This document shows positions 11,117-23,900 of a stretch of DNA of 64,000 nucleotides, in pieces (the stretch's first letter is position 1; each line of letters opens with the position of its first letter). Origin of the DNA: Morinoia aosen (lineage: Eukaryota > Arthropoda > Malacostraca > Amphipoda > Talitridae); NCBI GenBank assembly GCA_030386875.1, contig CM059570.1, positions 36,571,422 through 36,635,421 of the forward strand, written 5' to 3'. Both the position numbers and the translations under genes were made by a program. The notes under the pieces were generated by a model. The model ran no database searches and was not told where the DNA came from. It saw only the letters and a program-made list of their open reading frames with translations.

Positions 11117-14100
11117 GTTGAAAGTCTCTCTACGGTTAGGACAGAACTAGTACAGTGCTGCGACTGCAAGTACTCTAGGTGCTCTCCTCCGTACACTGAG
11201 CAGCAGGTTTTCGAACATGGATGGATTCGGCGTTGTAGTCATGGCGATAATATTGCGTTCAAGAAAACAACGCAGGAGTCAAAGTAGCTACCAGTAGTCT
11301 TAACGCTAGCAATTGGGGTGATGCTTCCAAGTTCCTAATTATTATTTGTGCTTCACTCTATTCACATACAATACACTTCATTGAAAAATACCCGACAGCA
11401 ATACATGTTGTTGCCTAGTAGCAAAAATGTGAACAGGACAAATTGCCCTTTTTGTATCTTCCATACTCTCTTAATGCTAAGATGCTACATACTTCTGTGA
11501 GCTAAGCAACCGGTTTGACAGCAACCTTGAACACAGCCTGCGCAGCTACTCGCGCTAGGGTAATTCCACTACACTAGAGTTTAGTTTTGGGGAGCTGAAG
11601 AAAACCTAAGTTAAAGAGCAGTGAGTTCTATTCGGGAAATTCAAATCACCTAAGCACTTCCAGCTTTATTATCCAGCAATAATTTAGAATCGACTTTGGT
11701 TTGATAATAGTTACCCAAAGCCTAATATTTGTTATTCTTGGATTATCGACAAAAAATTTATGATATAAAATTAATGTCCATCAAATTTATGAGAAAATGT
11801 CCGCTGGTAATTCAAACGTATTGAAAACCTCATTCCGAAAATCGAAAATGAGATTTGGCTTAATTTGTCGTAAAAATATGCATGATTTTGCTGATCCACT
11901 AAAATGAAAATGATATTTTAAAGGTAGATTCCAGGACTGCAAGCTACCATTACGTCCGACCTCGCTATAGGATTGACTGCAATTTCAATTGCATTCCATA
12001 ATTTGAATTTTTTAATTGTATTTAATTATTTTGAAAATGGAAAGGTGACGACTGGAATTATGACGACTTCCAAAGATTCGAATTATAATTTGTTCACAGA
12101 GTCCATGCTTTACCATTGATATACCCTTTTTATGTCTGTGAGACATTTAATTTTTAAATTTTTAAATTCAACATAATTAATCAACGTCGGCGTTCAAAGG
12201 ATTAATATCAAAATGACCGTTTACGAGTATGCTCAGGGGAAATGCTCATATGTATGACTGTTTTTGAATTTGCACTAAATAAATGATAAAATCTTTACTA
12301 TATAAATTAATGGGGATTGGTCAATTTTCTCCGTTAAACAGAATCTTTTTGTGACAGAATTGGCTCCAAACTACCGGAAAACTGCTAGTGCTCCGTTTCT
12401 GTCCCGTAGGGCGTCTTAAATTAGAAGAGCAAGTGAGCGAGCTACCTAGCAAACCGCACGTACAGTAAAGCACCAATGCGTAGCTGCCGCTCTACAATTT
12501 CGTCGTAACATCTATGATTTTAGTCGCCCAAGCATAGCCTCTGCACTGGACGGCTGCAATCATTGACTGGTAGCGTACTGCTTAATTAATTCAATGGTTG
12601 AAAGGCAACATTTATTCAAAACTCGTACTCGTACTTACACACAGCAGTAACAAAAATTGATTGATTCTCTTCGTTTTTGAGGACCGAATGCTGCTTTGAA
12701 AAGTACTAATTAGCGCTGTCAAAGTCAACATGGGGGAGAATCTTAAACGCATCACGTCATCTTAATGTGTTAATTATGAGCGATTCTTATGAGTTCTCGA
12801 CTTGCACCTGTGACGGTGTCCAAACCGCACTGAAGGGAGACAGACAGTTATGTGAAGTTGAAAAAATTGTTAAAAATAATGATGGAAGAAATACAAACGT
12901 GAAGTAAATATTGCTTTGGTCTATGTTTGTATTATGAGAGCACGCGAGAAAAAACGTAATGGCTATTTTGCTCTCAGTTAGTACAGCGCTAGCCCAACGC
13001 ACTCGCCATAAAAGCAGGGCAGGTGAGGGATGGTGAATCTTGACATTCCCCATTGTCTGTCATGTGCTTTAGGGTTCAAGCTAGGGTAGGTGGCATGATA
13101 ACTAGGGTAGGTGGCATGGTAGGTGGTCAGTGCCAGATGAGTTCGGTGGCTTGATATCCTGGGCGCGAGCTGCGAGTTTTATTTCATGTCTCTGGTAGTA
13201 AACATCGCTTCTATTCTCATCGCTTCTTACGGGCTGCGCGGTTCTTATTCGTCACCGCGGGTTGAGCTCTGGCGATGTCATAGCTATTTACCGAAAGGGG
13301 TTGCAATGAGTAAGGAGTTAGGTATAAGTTTCAACTCGATAATAATTCATTCAAAAGTTACGCTTGCTCAGCTTCCTTTAACTTTTAGCTAAAATTGAAA
13401 TGTTCTGTGCATTCGCTGATTTTAATTTTTTTTTGCGTTCTTTTTTCTTCACAGTAAATGAAAGCAATAAGGTGGTGATCATCATGGACAATTGTTTGTT
13501 TGAGTAAAACAACATTAACTCTATTAGCGCACACACTTTATAGACATCAATTAAATGCACAAAGAAGCACCTATCACCACGCATGAAACTGACAGCCGAT
13601 GAAAGGAAACTATAGTCAACTATTGCTGTTTTGTCAGTATAGACGCAAGTCACCTCTCACCGGGGTGTAAAAAATGAAAATTAACTTTATATCTCTCACC
13701 GATTACGCTGGAGTACCTGATAGTCAGAAACAGCTTTTAGCCTAGTCTGATCGATGTTAGCCGTTTAACTGTGACTTGTTGCATTTAAAGTTTTAATTTT
13801 GATTTTACAAGTGATAATCGATGTATACAAATTTGAACCAAAATCATTTCACAATTATTATCGATTCTGTTTTACCGAAGACTATTTACTCCTCAGAAAT
13901 GTGGATTGGTGTTTGTGATCCGCATTATTAGAAGTCGAATTCCTAACTTCCTTTCATAACCACACGCGATGAAGCATCCAGTAATGAGCTCTCAGTCAGC
14001 TGCTCTGCAAATTGAACATAGGTAAGAAAGTAGAGGCAGTATTAGTCAGCATTAAGTAGTATCCAGGTTAATAATAGTTTTCGTGTAAAATATGATATGC

Positions 14101-17100
14101 TAATGTTACTTGAATTAAACAGTAATTAGATACAATGAGCACCTCATGCAAAGTCCCCTTCCAAATTGAGTTTAATTATGATCTTAATTGCCTTAGAAGA
14201 TCCGAAAATGCATGCATGTAAAATTTCTTTCATGTACGAGAGCATATCGAGGAACGAAAGAAATTCATTGCTAAATTTTTAATGACCACAGTTTGAAAAT
14301 GACGCAATTTGACTACGGCTGTTCTGTGAGAGTTTTATATCTTGATGCGTAGCGTGCGAGAAAACAGCGACCATTTGCATGCTTTCTTCTGACGTAAAGC
14401 TTGCAAATATCGCTAATATCGCAAGTGCTTTTTCTCAATGCGCTCTGCCTTGACCGTCACTCCAATCACCCAAGTTATCAGATATTGACGACGTGCAGGA
14501 TTTTATCTGTAGGTAAACAACGTGATAGCCATTTTTATGTGGAAACAGTGAGATGTGGAATCAGGCTAAAGACAATACAATCTATATTGTAAGAAATATT
14601 GCTAATGTATTACAAATTGGTTAAATACTAATTTGGAAGTATTTTTCGCCACGAGAAGAAAAATGTTTAAAATCATTGACATAAATGTTTTGATTGCGAT
14701 GGTCTTAACACTTTGACCGCAATTGGTTGAAATGAAGTTTATATTCAACTCAAATTTCAATTCTTTTTCAGTAAGCAATATCAAAAATAGCGAACATTGA
14801 GAGGATCATGCAGTTATTTAGCTTTACTTAAGCAATTAGGAATATGCAGAAATTGAGTTGGTGACTACTGGTCGGTCAGCAGCATTTGAGAAAGTTCCGT
14901 GGCCACCGGTGGCTCATGTCGCGGGCAAAGTGTTGAAGGACTTTGGGATAGACGACCCATGTGTTGTTATGCACAAGAAATGCAAGAAGAAGAAATGCAA
15001 GAAATATTTGGTGTATTGAGACCTGCGTTATCTCGATAGGGCACTCCATCTTATCGGCGGGAAAAGTGTTTTTTAATGCTACAAAAAGTTTTCTGCCCCC
15101 CACCAACATCGGGGTTGAGCATAGTGGCGCATAACTCATTTTCTCTTTTTAAAAATTGATTTTATAGCGGGGACGGAACGTGAAAAGTTTATGGAAATTC
15201 AAAAAACGAGGAAGAACATGGAGTTTTATTTACGCGTCTTGCATTGAGATGACTACCAATTTTGCTACAACTAGCAATTTTTTCTTCGACAGTGCTTATT
15301 ATTTTGCTCGAGGTCCAAGTAACTCTGAGGCCAAATTCTTGAAAGGTGTGGTTCAGTTTCAAATTTTGGAAGAAATTATTCACCGCAAGCTAGAACATTG
15401 TAACAAGGAAGACATGAAAATATACTTTGTGTCTAGTTGACAACAACACAGGCATTCAGAAGCAAATGTGTTATGCGCCTCATGAGACAATCTGTCAAGA
15501 GGTGATAGGTTACAGGTAACTACAACACTTCTGAAATTAACTATGACAAACACCTCAACATGTGAGAGACTTCAAGGTCTTTCAAATCCGTACTAATACA
15601 CTCTATGCTGAAATCCTAATAACTCAAGAAAATAGATATATGAAACTTCGGAATTTTTACCGTTTTGACCGTCCACAAATTTTACTCTTTCTTGTCATGC
15701 AAGTGGCCCTGCCTGATTCATCAAACGCGTGTAAAAATTTGGATGATGCTGAAAAGATTTTAGTGCACAAGGCTGGGCTTTGGCCCACACGGAGTTCACT
15801 GGTAAATGAATATTTACTGTTTCGTTCGTTATGTTAACTACCAATTTCATTGATAACGAAATGAGACTGAAGAACATCAGACTTGCCAATATTGTGAAGA
15901 CTCAGATGTATCAACAATTTTTCATTCATGCGAATTTGAGGGGAAAGCTCTGTAAACCTGGGGATCGGTAAGGCCACGACACCTCGCCGTAACGTTCAAT
16001 TTATCGGTCAAGAAAACTGTTTTTTCGGTTACGCCTTACTGGCTATTTGAGGAGAAGGATAATTTAAGAAATTGTTTTAAGAAAACGTTGAAGGAACGTT
16101 TTAGACATTCCTGAGGTGAACATTTTCTCTACAAGAAGGCGAGTCAAGAAACCAACACTAAGCTTGAAACATGCTGAGAGAGAATTGCAGATAACAGTAT
16201 GCAGCCAACCATTGCGTTGAACGTCTGTGGAGGATCCAGCTCCTTTGAGTTTAAAGACCATATCTTCAAAGTTCTTTTTATCAGGACTTTTTAATCAGCA
16301 GGCCTTTCTTTGAGAGTTTTTCGCACAAATAATTTTCCTGCTTCCTCTTAGGTAAAACTATTCGAATTTCCTACTCGCCTCTTTTGAGGGGCGCACCATT
16401 TTCAGGGACAAAATTTTCGATGCATGAGAGCTTATGAGAGCGAAGCAGTACGCTTGGATTGTCCGTGGACAACATTTTAATATATATCCAACTGAATAAA
16501 TCATTCATAATTATTTCGGAATCTAAATGTTAGTTTTCTGGGAATAAATTTTCTAAAAGGGTGAGTTACTCGTGGGAAACCTTATTTTTTCGAGAATCTA
16601 TTACTGAATCATAGTCTTTGTAAAAGGCTAGAGAAGTTGCTCGTAAATAGGTGAACTATTGCATCACAATCTGTATTCTTCACACAGACATAAGCGTGTT
16701 AATAATGTTCTTATGTGAGCATCATGTTATATGAACGCTATCAAAATGACTTGAAAATCTGCTGATAATAATGTCAAAGAAATAATTAAGAAAAACTTCG
16801 ACCCTGCTAATTTAGGGTAGCAGCTGGCAAAATGTTCCTCTTCAGCTAGTTGACCTTGCTTCGTCCTCAGTTGTTTGTGGTGGACAGTGTGTGCACTGGT
16901 GACTGCTGCAATGTGGGGCTTCATACGGGTGGACATTATTTTTACTTTTATCTGCTAACTATCTGCTAACCTCTATCTGAAACTACTCGACCATAATGTT
17001 GTTTATTGTGCCGTGCTCTTATTTAACCTTTGATTGTTGTTTCACTTTTTAGTGTTAAAATAGAAAAAATGTTTCTTTTAAGAATGGATGAGAATAAACT

Positions 17101-17835
17101 CACGCGTCACTTCTATTATGTACCACATATACTTTTCCTAAGTCATACCTGATAAATACAATGCTGCGAGGAAAAGGGTGTCCGGCAAACAATTTGCATT
17201 CTAAAGCCTCATAAAAGCCGTCCCCTCGTGAGGGATTTGTTTTCACGAATAAATCAAGCATTGGTGCAACTTTACAATCTGCCTCACGATCCATCTCTAA
17301 TGCCCGTGGCAACATCGACATGCATTGTTAGAATGCTCCGCTTTACCTATAACACCTTCCATTATCACGTCCTCGTCATTTCTTCACTGAGAAACCTCCG
17401 AGCCTGAAAGCAGTTCCCATGTAACCTTTTCTCTTGCAGAGATATCTTTATGTGTCTGAATAGCTTTGAATAACTAGTTTCTTTTTCAATTTTTTACAGA
17501 TAAAGTGTAGAATTTAGTTTCTAAATGATTAACCGAGATTATGGGTTTTTATTCCAATTAACTATTAACCATTACGTTACGTAACGTGTCTGTCGCAAAC
17601 CTGACGAATAAAGTACACCTTAAAAGGCAATAGCAGGTAGCTATGTCTCCTTAGAGCGGCGCGCCCGGCAGTCGCGGGAGATAACCCACGAAGCTAGGAG
17701 GTGGAGGTTGACTGTGCAAAATCATAAACCCTGATCACCAATTTTAGTGTTTTTATGCGGTTCATTGCCAATGGCAATAAACCCGATTTACTGCAAACTG
17801 ACTTCCAATTGTGACAACAAATGCAAATCATTCTA
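11117..17835. other. Intergenic, no gene recognised
   Basis: Only short ORFs. A 21-bp direct repeat containing CTAGGGTAGGTGGCATG occurs twice near 13080-13120. An open stretch on the reverse strand at 17100-17321 is discussed among rejected items. Confidence 0.4.
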
Positions 17836-18428
17836 CAGGGTGTTCTTAATTACGGGACCCGAAAAATCTTTAATAACGTTTGACACTATGACCGGATTTT
17901 TGAAAATAAAATGGCGGTAGAATCCTAAGATTTATATATTTTATTTGATCTCTACGTATTACACTACGGAACAGTCAAATTAGAATCAGAGGACAGAGTG
18001 AAATTCATCCTGCTTTAAAACTGCCGCCGAGATGACAAACTGGATAAAGAAAGAACTAGCTTTCATAAGCACTACAAACTCCTCCAATAGAAAGAGCATT
18101 GTTCTAGCGCAGTGAAATTTCTAGAGAGAGTACAACCAAAGTAGGTCTCCATGAAAGAAAGTCATTATCAGATGCGTAATTGTCATCATCATGAGATTGA
18201 TCGGTCCCACCCTCACCAGTGATGCAATGAGAAGCATGCAAATACACGCATAATATTTCTTGCAGTCTAATGGACTCTACATGAAAATTGTCCACTTCAA
18301 AAATCAGTCTAAATAAAAGACATAGATCTCAGGATTCTACTGCCGTTTTGTTTTCAAAAATCCGTTCATTGTATCAAAAGTTATTTAAGACATTTTCGGG
18401 TCCAGAATTAAAAAAAAAAACACTCATG
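17836..18428. mobile_element. MITE, copy A (TA-flanked, long TIRs)
   Basis: 593 bp flanked by TA at 17834-17835 and 18429-18430. The left arm (CAGGGTGTTC, then GGACCCGAAAAATC, then TTGAAAATAAAATGGCGGTAG) is the approximate inverse of 18310-18428, giving terminal inverted repeats of about 110 bp. No transposase. A second copy lies at 29569-30146 in the opposite orientation. Confidence 0.75.
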
Positions 18429-18964
18429 TATTATACAAGGAGATCTGTCTTGCTCTTGTGAATTCTATTTAACTCCGATTAAATTGGACCAACCTCCTCA
18501 CATACCTTGCAAACACCAAGAACTGGAATCCTTAAATAAGTTTGGTACAACTTTTATGTCTAACTAGCATTTCTCTCAACTGCTATATAGTTACCAACGT
18601 TCAATAGTGTAGTAAATGATTTTCTATGCGGTTAATTGCCATCGTAAGTTAAAAAGAACGAGAGCGTTGGATTGGAAAATACATGACGAAGTTTATAAAT
18701 TATAACGATAATACTAAGCGCACCTAAAAATAATAGCCTTGAAAATACGGCTCTCATAATGCACTTGACGCCCGCTCACTGAAGATAATCATTTGATCAT
18801 GATGACCAAAGTGAATCATTTGAATTTCAAACCCCTACTGCATGCAGCATCACGATTTTTGTTACTCATAAAAAATCATGTAGATTACTACCTCCTTGCT
18901 GCTTGAGCTCATTCATCTAAGTCATTTTGTTATTGCATTTGTTGCTTTCTTACTCCGTTATATG

Positions 18965-19535
18965 GTTGCTTCTAAACTACGTTAGTATCTTCCTTACTCC
19001 TTTAGTTGCTTCTAAACTACGTTAGTATCTTCCTTACTCCTTTAGTTGCTTCTAAACTACGTATAATAGCTTCCTCACTCCTTTAGTTGCTTCTTAACTA
19101 CGTTAGTAGCTTCCTTACTCCTTTAGTTGCTTCTAAACTACGTTAGTAGCTTCCTTACTCCTTTAGTTGCTTCTAAACTACGTATAATAGCTTCCTTACT
19201 CCTTTAGTTGCTTCTTAACTACGTTAGTAGCTTAATTACTCCGTTAGCTGCTTCTTAACTACGTTAGTAGCTTCCTTACTCCGTTAGCTGCTTCTTAACT
19301 ACGTTAGTAGCTTCCTTACTCTGTTAGCTGCTTCTTAACTACGTTAGTAGCTTCCTTACTCCGTTAGCTGCTTCTTAACTACGTTAGTAGCTTCCTTACT
19401 CTGTTAGCTGCTTCTTAACTACGTTAGTAGCTTCCTTACTCCGTTAGTCGCTTCTTAACTACGTTAGTTGCTTTTTTACTTTATATGTTGCTTCCTTACT
19501 CTTGCAGTTACTCCTGAACTACGTTAGTTGCTTTT
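18965..19535. repeat. 40-bp minisatellite, about 14 copies
   Basis: Unit of type GTTGCTTCTAAACTACGTTA followed by GTAGCTTCCTTACTCCTTTA. The first half of the array has CCTTTAGTTGC and the second half CCGTTAGCTGC, so two sub-types occupy separate blocks; the last units are degenerate. Confidence 0.9.
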
Positions 19536-20830
19536 TAAACGAATTAGTTTCTCCCTCGCCGTCGTCGCCAAACGCACACCGAATTATTAAGCAGTTTAAC
19601 ACATAATTTTGAATTATGGATGCTATAGTAATATCTGTAGCATGTAATAGCTGAGGTTTTGAGGTAACTTTACAGTAGTGACTAGCATAATAAATTTGTC
19701 TCAGCTATTAAAATTTTACAATGCAACGCCAAATAAGGGTGTTTATGGGCATCATTTTGAGAGAAACAATGTATTTTCAGTATATCTTTCATTATTTCAT
19801 TTAAGACTGCACAACTCAAGACAAAATTCAGATTATTCGTGCAACTTTACTGATAAAAAACGGGACGTTATTGTTTAAAAGTGCTATTAATAATGTTTAC
19901 AGAACCTGAAAACTGTGAACACTTCATAATTCCCGTGTGCTCTCAATTCCTGCTCAGTCAATAAATAATAGCAAAGTCTAAAGCGAAACTGATATATAAA
20001 CGCAAAAACTAAAAGACGAATGATAAAATTAAGAAATTTATACAGCAAATAAATTATATATCCTTATATATCCTGTTATCCGATCGTGAGAAGTTTTTGT
20101 GTGTATTTTCCCTATAAAGAAAATAACTCTCAATAGCCACTTGTGTTTTCAAATTAGGTAGTTCAATGATTTGTAGTGAATCTCTACAATTTTGAAGCTA
20201 TAGTTGTGACTGAGAACAGGCTTGGAACGTTCGCATTTGTTACGGAAACTCTTGGTTCAATTTTGTTCACAGTGAACTTCCTAAACTTGCATAAAAATTC
20301 GCATGATATTCAAAATGGTGGAATACTTTCCAGTCTAATTACCTCAATACATTAATTTGAACATCAGTCAATCATATGTGGAACGATAGAGACGTAGAAA
20401 TGTTGGCTATGTGAAGGTTTAGAGATAACAACCATCAAATGACGACATTAACTTGTAGGGATATATATGTTCATCAACCTTTTTGTAGTTTGTCCGAGAT
20501 GGTCATGATTGAAATAAATGTTTTACTTACGACACGTAGTTCTACAAGGTTCATTCGTTGGTGACAATATGTGTAGTTCCTTGAACTTTTTTATTAGATC
20601 TCTTTTTTCTAATTTTTTGTAAAATTTGTCACGAAGTATCACTAAAAATCAATCAGGCTTTGAAATGAATCAATTTTTATCTCCCGTATTTTTTACTTTG
20701 CCTGCAGTAAGATACCTGTACGAAATTAGCTGCTTCCTTCAATGTTATTTGCAACAGTGTTAGCATGGAAGTCATTTACACTTATAGTTATAATAAGAAA
20801 TATGATCAGTAAATAATTTCTTGTCGAACT
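19536..20830. other. Upstream region of P450 gene 2
   Basis: Should hold the promoter and 5' UTR of the complete P450. I cannot point to a TATA box or initiator with confidence. Confidence 0.4.
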
Positions 20831-20839
20831 TTTTTACAG
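20831..20839 (+). promoter_or_regulatory. Probable splice acceptor in 5' UTR of P450 gene 2
   Basis: TTTTTACAG ends eight bases before the ATG, a good acceptor with polypyrimidine tract. It implies a non-coding first exon further upstream, so the transcription start would not be adjacent to the coding start. Confidence 0.45.
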
Positions 20840-20846
20840 AGCAAAC

Positions 20847-20928
20847 ATGATTACGGAAATATTCCTCCTCATAACCCTCATCTGTCTCATTTGGTTCAAA
20901 AGCCGAAAGCCCTCGTCAATGCCTCCTG
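20847..20928 (+). CDS. P450 gene 2 exon 1 (membrane anchor)
   Basis: Encodes MITEIFLLITLICLIWFKSR, a 16-residue hydrophobic helix ended by basic residues, then the start of the proline-rich hinge (MPPG). Donor GTAAG follows 20928; the last codon is split after its first base. Confidence 0.93.
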
Positions 20929-23900
20929 GTAAGCTGAAGACAATTTCATTTAAAATTGACAATGAATATATCAGTGTTGTTTCCTTATCATTAGAAGGTA
21001 ACCATGCAGTATTGGAAGTAATTTTGTAGTACTGAAACTGAGCTCTAGCGCCGCCACATGGCCAATGCGGACGAGCGGTTATGACGTCCAACTCACTTGA
21101 ATCACAGAATGTTGCGCGATGGTTGTCCTCAGTGATGAGTACACGGAACACAGTGAAGCGAATATGTCTTAACCAGAAATTATTGCCTAAAATTGGCTAA
21201 CAAAGCGCGCGATGAAACCTCCCTCCTAAAACACAAAGTTTGAAGGATGTGACATATTTTATGGAGTTCTTGGTCCAACTCGGAGCTGTGGGTGTAACAA
21301 ATTTTCATCTTTTTCTAAAGGGTCGTTTGGACTGCCAATTCTTGGAGCGTTGCCGTCTTCCGAAGTTTCAATCACGGAACATTTCCGTCAATTGCAGAAA
21401 ATATACGGCAACATATTCACGTGAGTGCTCTACAGGTTCCATATGGTGCTTGAACATGTAAAATACAGTATAGGCCTACCTAAAATAACATTGAAAATGT
21501 AACCATTCATTCTTAATTATGCATGGCTACAAACATCTCCTAAAAGATATGGATTGTTAGTTCGAACTTCAAAATACGTATTTTCTAGTTTAAGTACCAA
21601 ATTTCAGGAAGATACTGGAAGTATGCCAAACACAGCAGATGCAACGCCATGCTGATGTGGAATATGCCGTAGATAATTCTTTTTACCAGCCTCCCAAAAT
21701 TAATCCTACAGTTAAAGAGAGATGGGTACATATGCACCGATATTTTTCCAGATTAAAAAGTAGAGCCTTGACATTTTTATTGTGAACTTTTAAAAATTTA
21801 ATAATAATTATTATTAGCATCACAGTTAATGAAAAACATTTGACTTCTTTTGAAATATCAGCATTTTTTGTATAGAATGAATGAGGGTCAATATCTCTAC
21901 TCTGGAGTAAAAAAATAAATAGACATTCCAATGGAATAACTTTTCAGAACGAAATGGGGCGTCCATCCCATGGTTGTCATATCAGATTCCAACCTAATAA
22001 AGAAAGCTTTCCAGCATCCGGACCTTCATGCAGGGACGACCGAATTTTCCGTCCTATCTGATGTTGCAGCAAGACAAGAAAATGGGTGAGTATCTGCATG
22101 ATAACACCAGACGATGCATCAAGACACTTTTACAAGATACATACATACGACCGAATCGATTTATTTGCAAGTCTATCCGAATGAAGCATTTAAATGGCGT
22201 GTAAATGCATTGACATTGCCTGGCGTGGCCGTCAATTTCGTTATGCAAAGCATTTAATGAAAGAATCTTGCTAGTTAGAATGTACAATACAAAATTGAAC
22301 GTCACTTCGTCGCGATAATTTCCTTGGAAAGGCCGGAGCAGCAAAATAGAGGACTAATGGAATTAAAAAAGATTTCCCAAGAATGATCGAGAAATAAATT
22401 TTTATTTACGTAAAATTGAATTCAGGTGTGAGAGGCTGAACACAGAATAGCATTGTTCAACGAAATCTTAAAGTGCGCACAGAAAATACATTTTAAGATA
22501 TATTGTACTTTGAAACTCTCAAGAGATGAACATCAATCACGGCACTTAAAGTCATGTGGGAGTCTTAGAGTCATTTGATAGAAAGCACGTAGTGCTCTTA
22601 AGATTCTTACATTGAAATACATACATTTTGATGAGAAAAGTAGAGCCTTGATATTGTTTGAAACCCTCTTTTCTCTGCATCACTGGAAATTTGGTGGAAA
22701 AAACTAATGAATTACGTAGATCTCATTTCTTACCTTTAACCTCGTCAGTTTTAAAAGTAGGCAGTGTTTCATAACTCACTGGGATGATTTAATCACTAAT
22801 TGACTAATTGTGCGAGTACGGGAAAATTGCGTACAACGCATTCTCATTGAGTTCTGTTAACAGAAACCCATGGAAAGGTTTCCTGAAGAAGAAGCTAGAG
22901 ACAAAACTTAACTCACCCTCTAACGCTCGGAAATAATTCTTATTTAAGAAAATTAAATACCAGTAGTACCGAATTTTCTCCCAGCTGCTAAAATTCCTTT
23001 AGAAAGGCATACAATTTATCATTATAAGCGATTTTCTGTTTCATTTCTGGTCCGGTTTGGGCACATTAAGAGGATTGACTCATTTTGACTGAATGGAGAA
23101 ATGATGAATTAATCAATTGTAATTAAAATAAATTTATATAATGGACGCCCGGGACTTCAGCAGCAGCCGAGGTATGTTGAAAAAAGGAATCGCCACTCAT
23201 TTTTACGTGTCCGTAGAGCAAGTCATCGCATTTCTTAGGTAAAAATTTCTTGATCTATTTAACGGTCACAAAAAAACTCACTAACCCATATTAATCCTAA
23301 AAATGGGCACACATCATGAAATATATTAAAATTAATCTCAATACACGTCACCCACAAATGGCTCCTAACGTTTGAGTCATCAAAAATTTCAAATATACTT
23401 TGGTTCTATATCAGAATTATCTTAATCTTGTACTGATAATTTGTTTTTTTACGTACATACACATGCACAAGTAGACTCATACACACCTACACGTACAGTA
23501 TTTGCACTCATACACGTACATGCAAATTCACACACATACAGGTACGCACATTCCCAAACACACACACACACTCCCGTCCGAACGCGCAGTCGAGTTTCCT
23601 TTTAACATTTAAGTTTCTCCCAACTGCTTCGCAGTTTTAGTTGCGTTGTATCGCTTAACTTAGGAGCAGTGCCCGTAAGTCTGTTGTCATCGCTCATCCA
23701 AATCTAGCAGCAATTCCAATGCACTAGTGGCACAAACAGTGTTCGAATATTAACAATATTCACTGTATTTCAGCCGCAGGAGAAATGCGATATCGGGTTT
23801 TCATTAGAGCCTGCAGAGAACAGCTGGTCACTGACTTTCGCGATTAAAACAACTTCAATAAATCGGTCGGAAAAAAACGGTTTTCTTCGGAACTCATTTC

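Noticed and set aside
17100-17321. Reverse-strand open stretch with a pattern loosely like a CARD domain (MLDLFVKTNPSRGDGFYEAL)
   Set aside because: Only a dozen loosely matching positions, no supporting upstream exon, and a short frame; chance is as likely.
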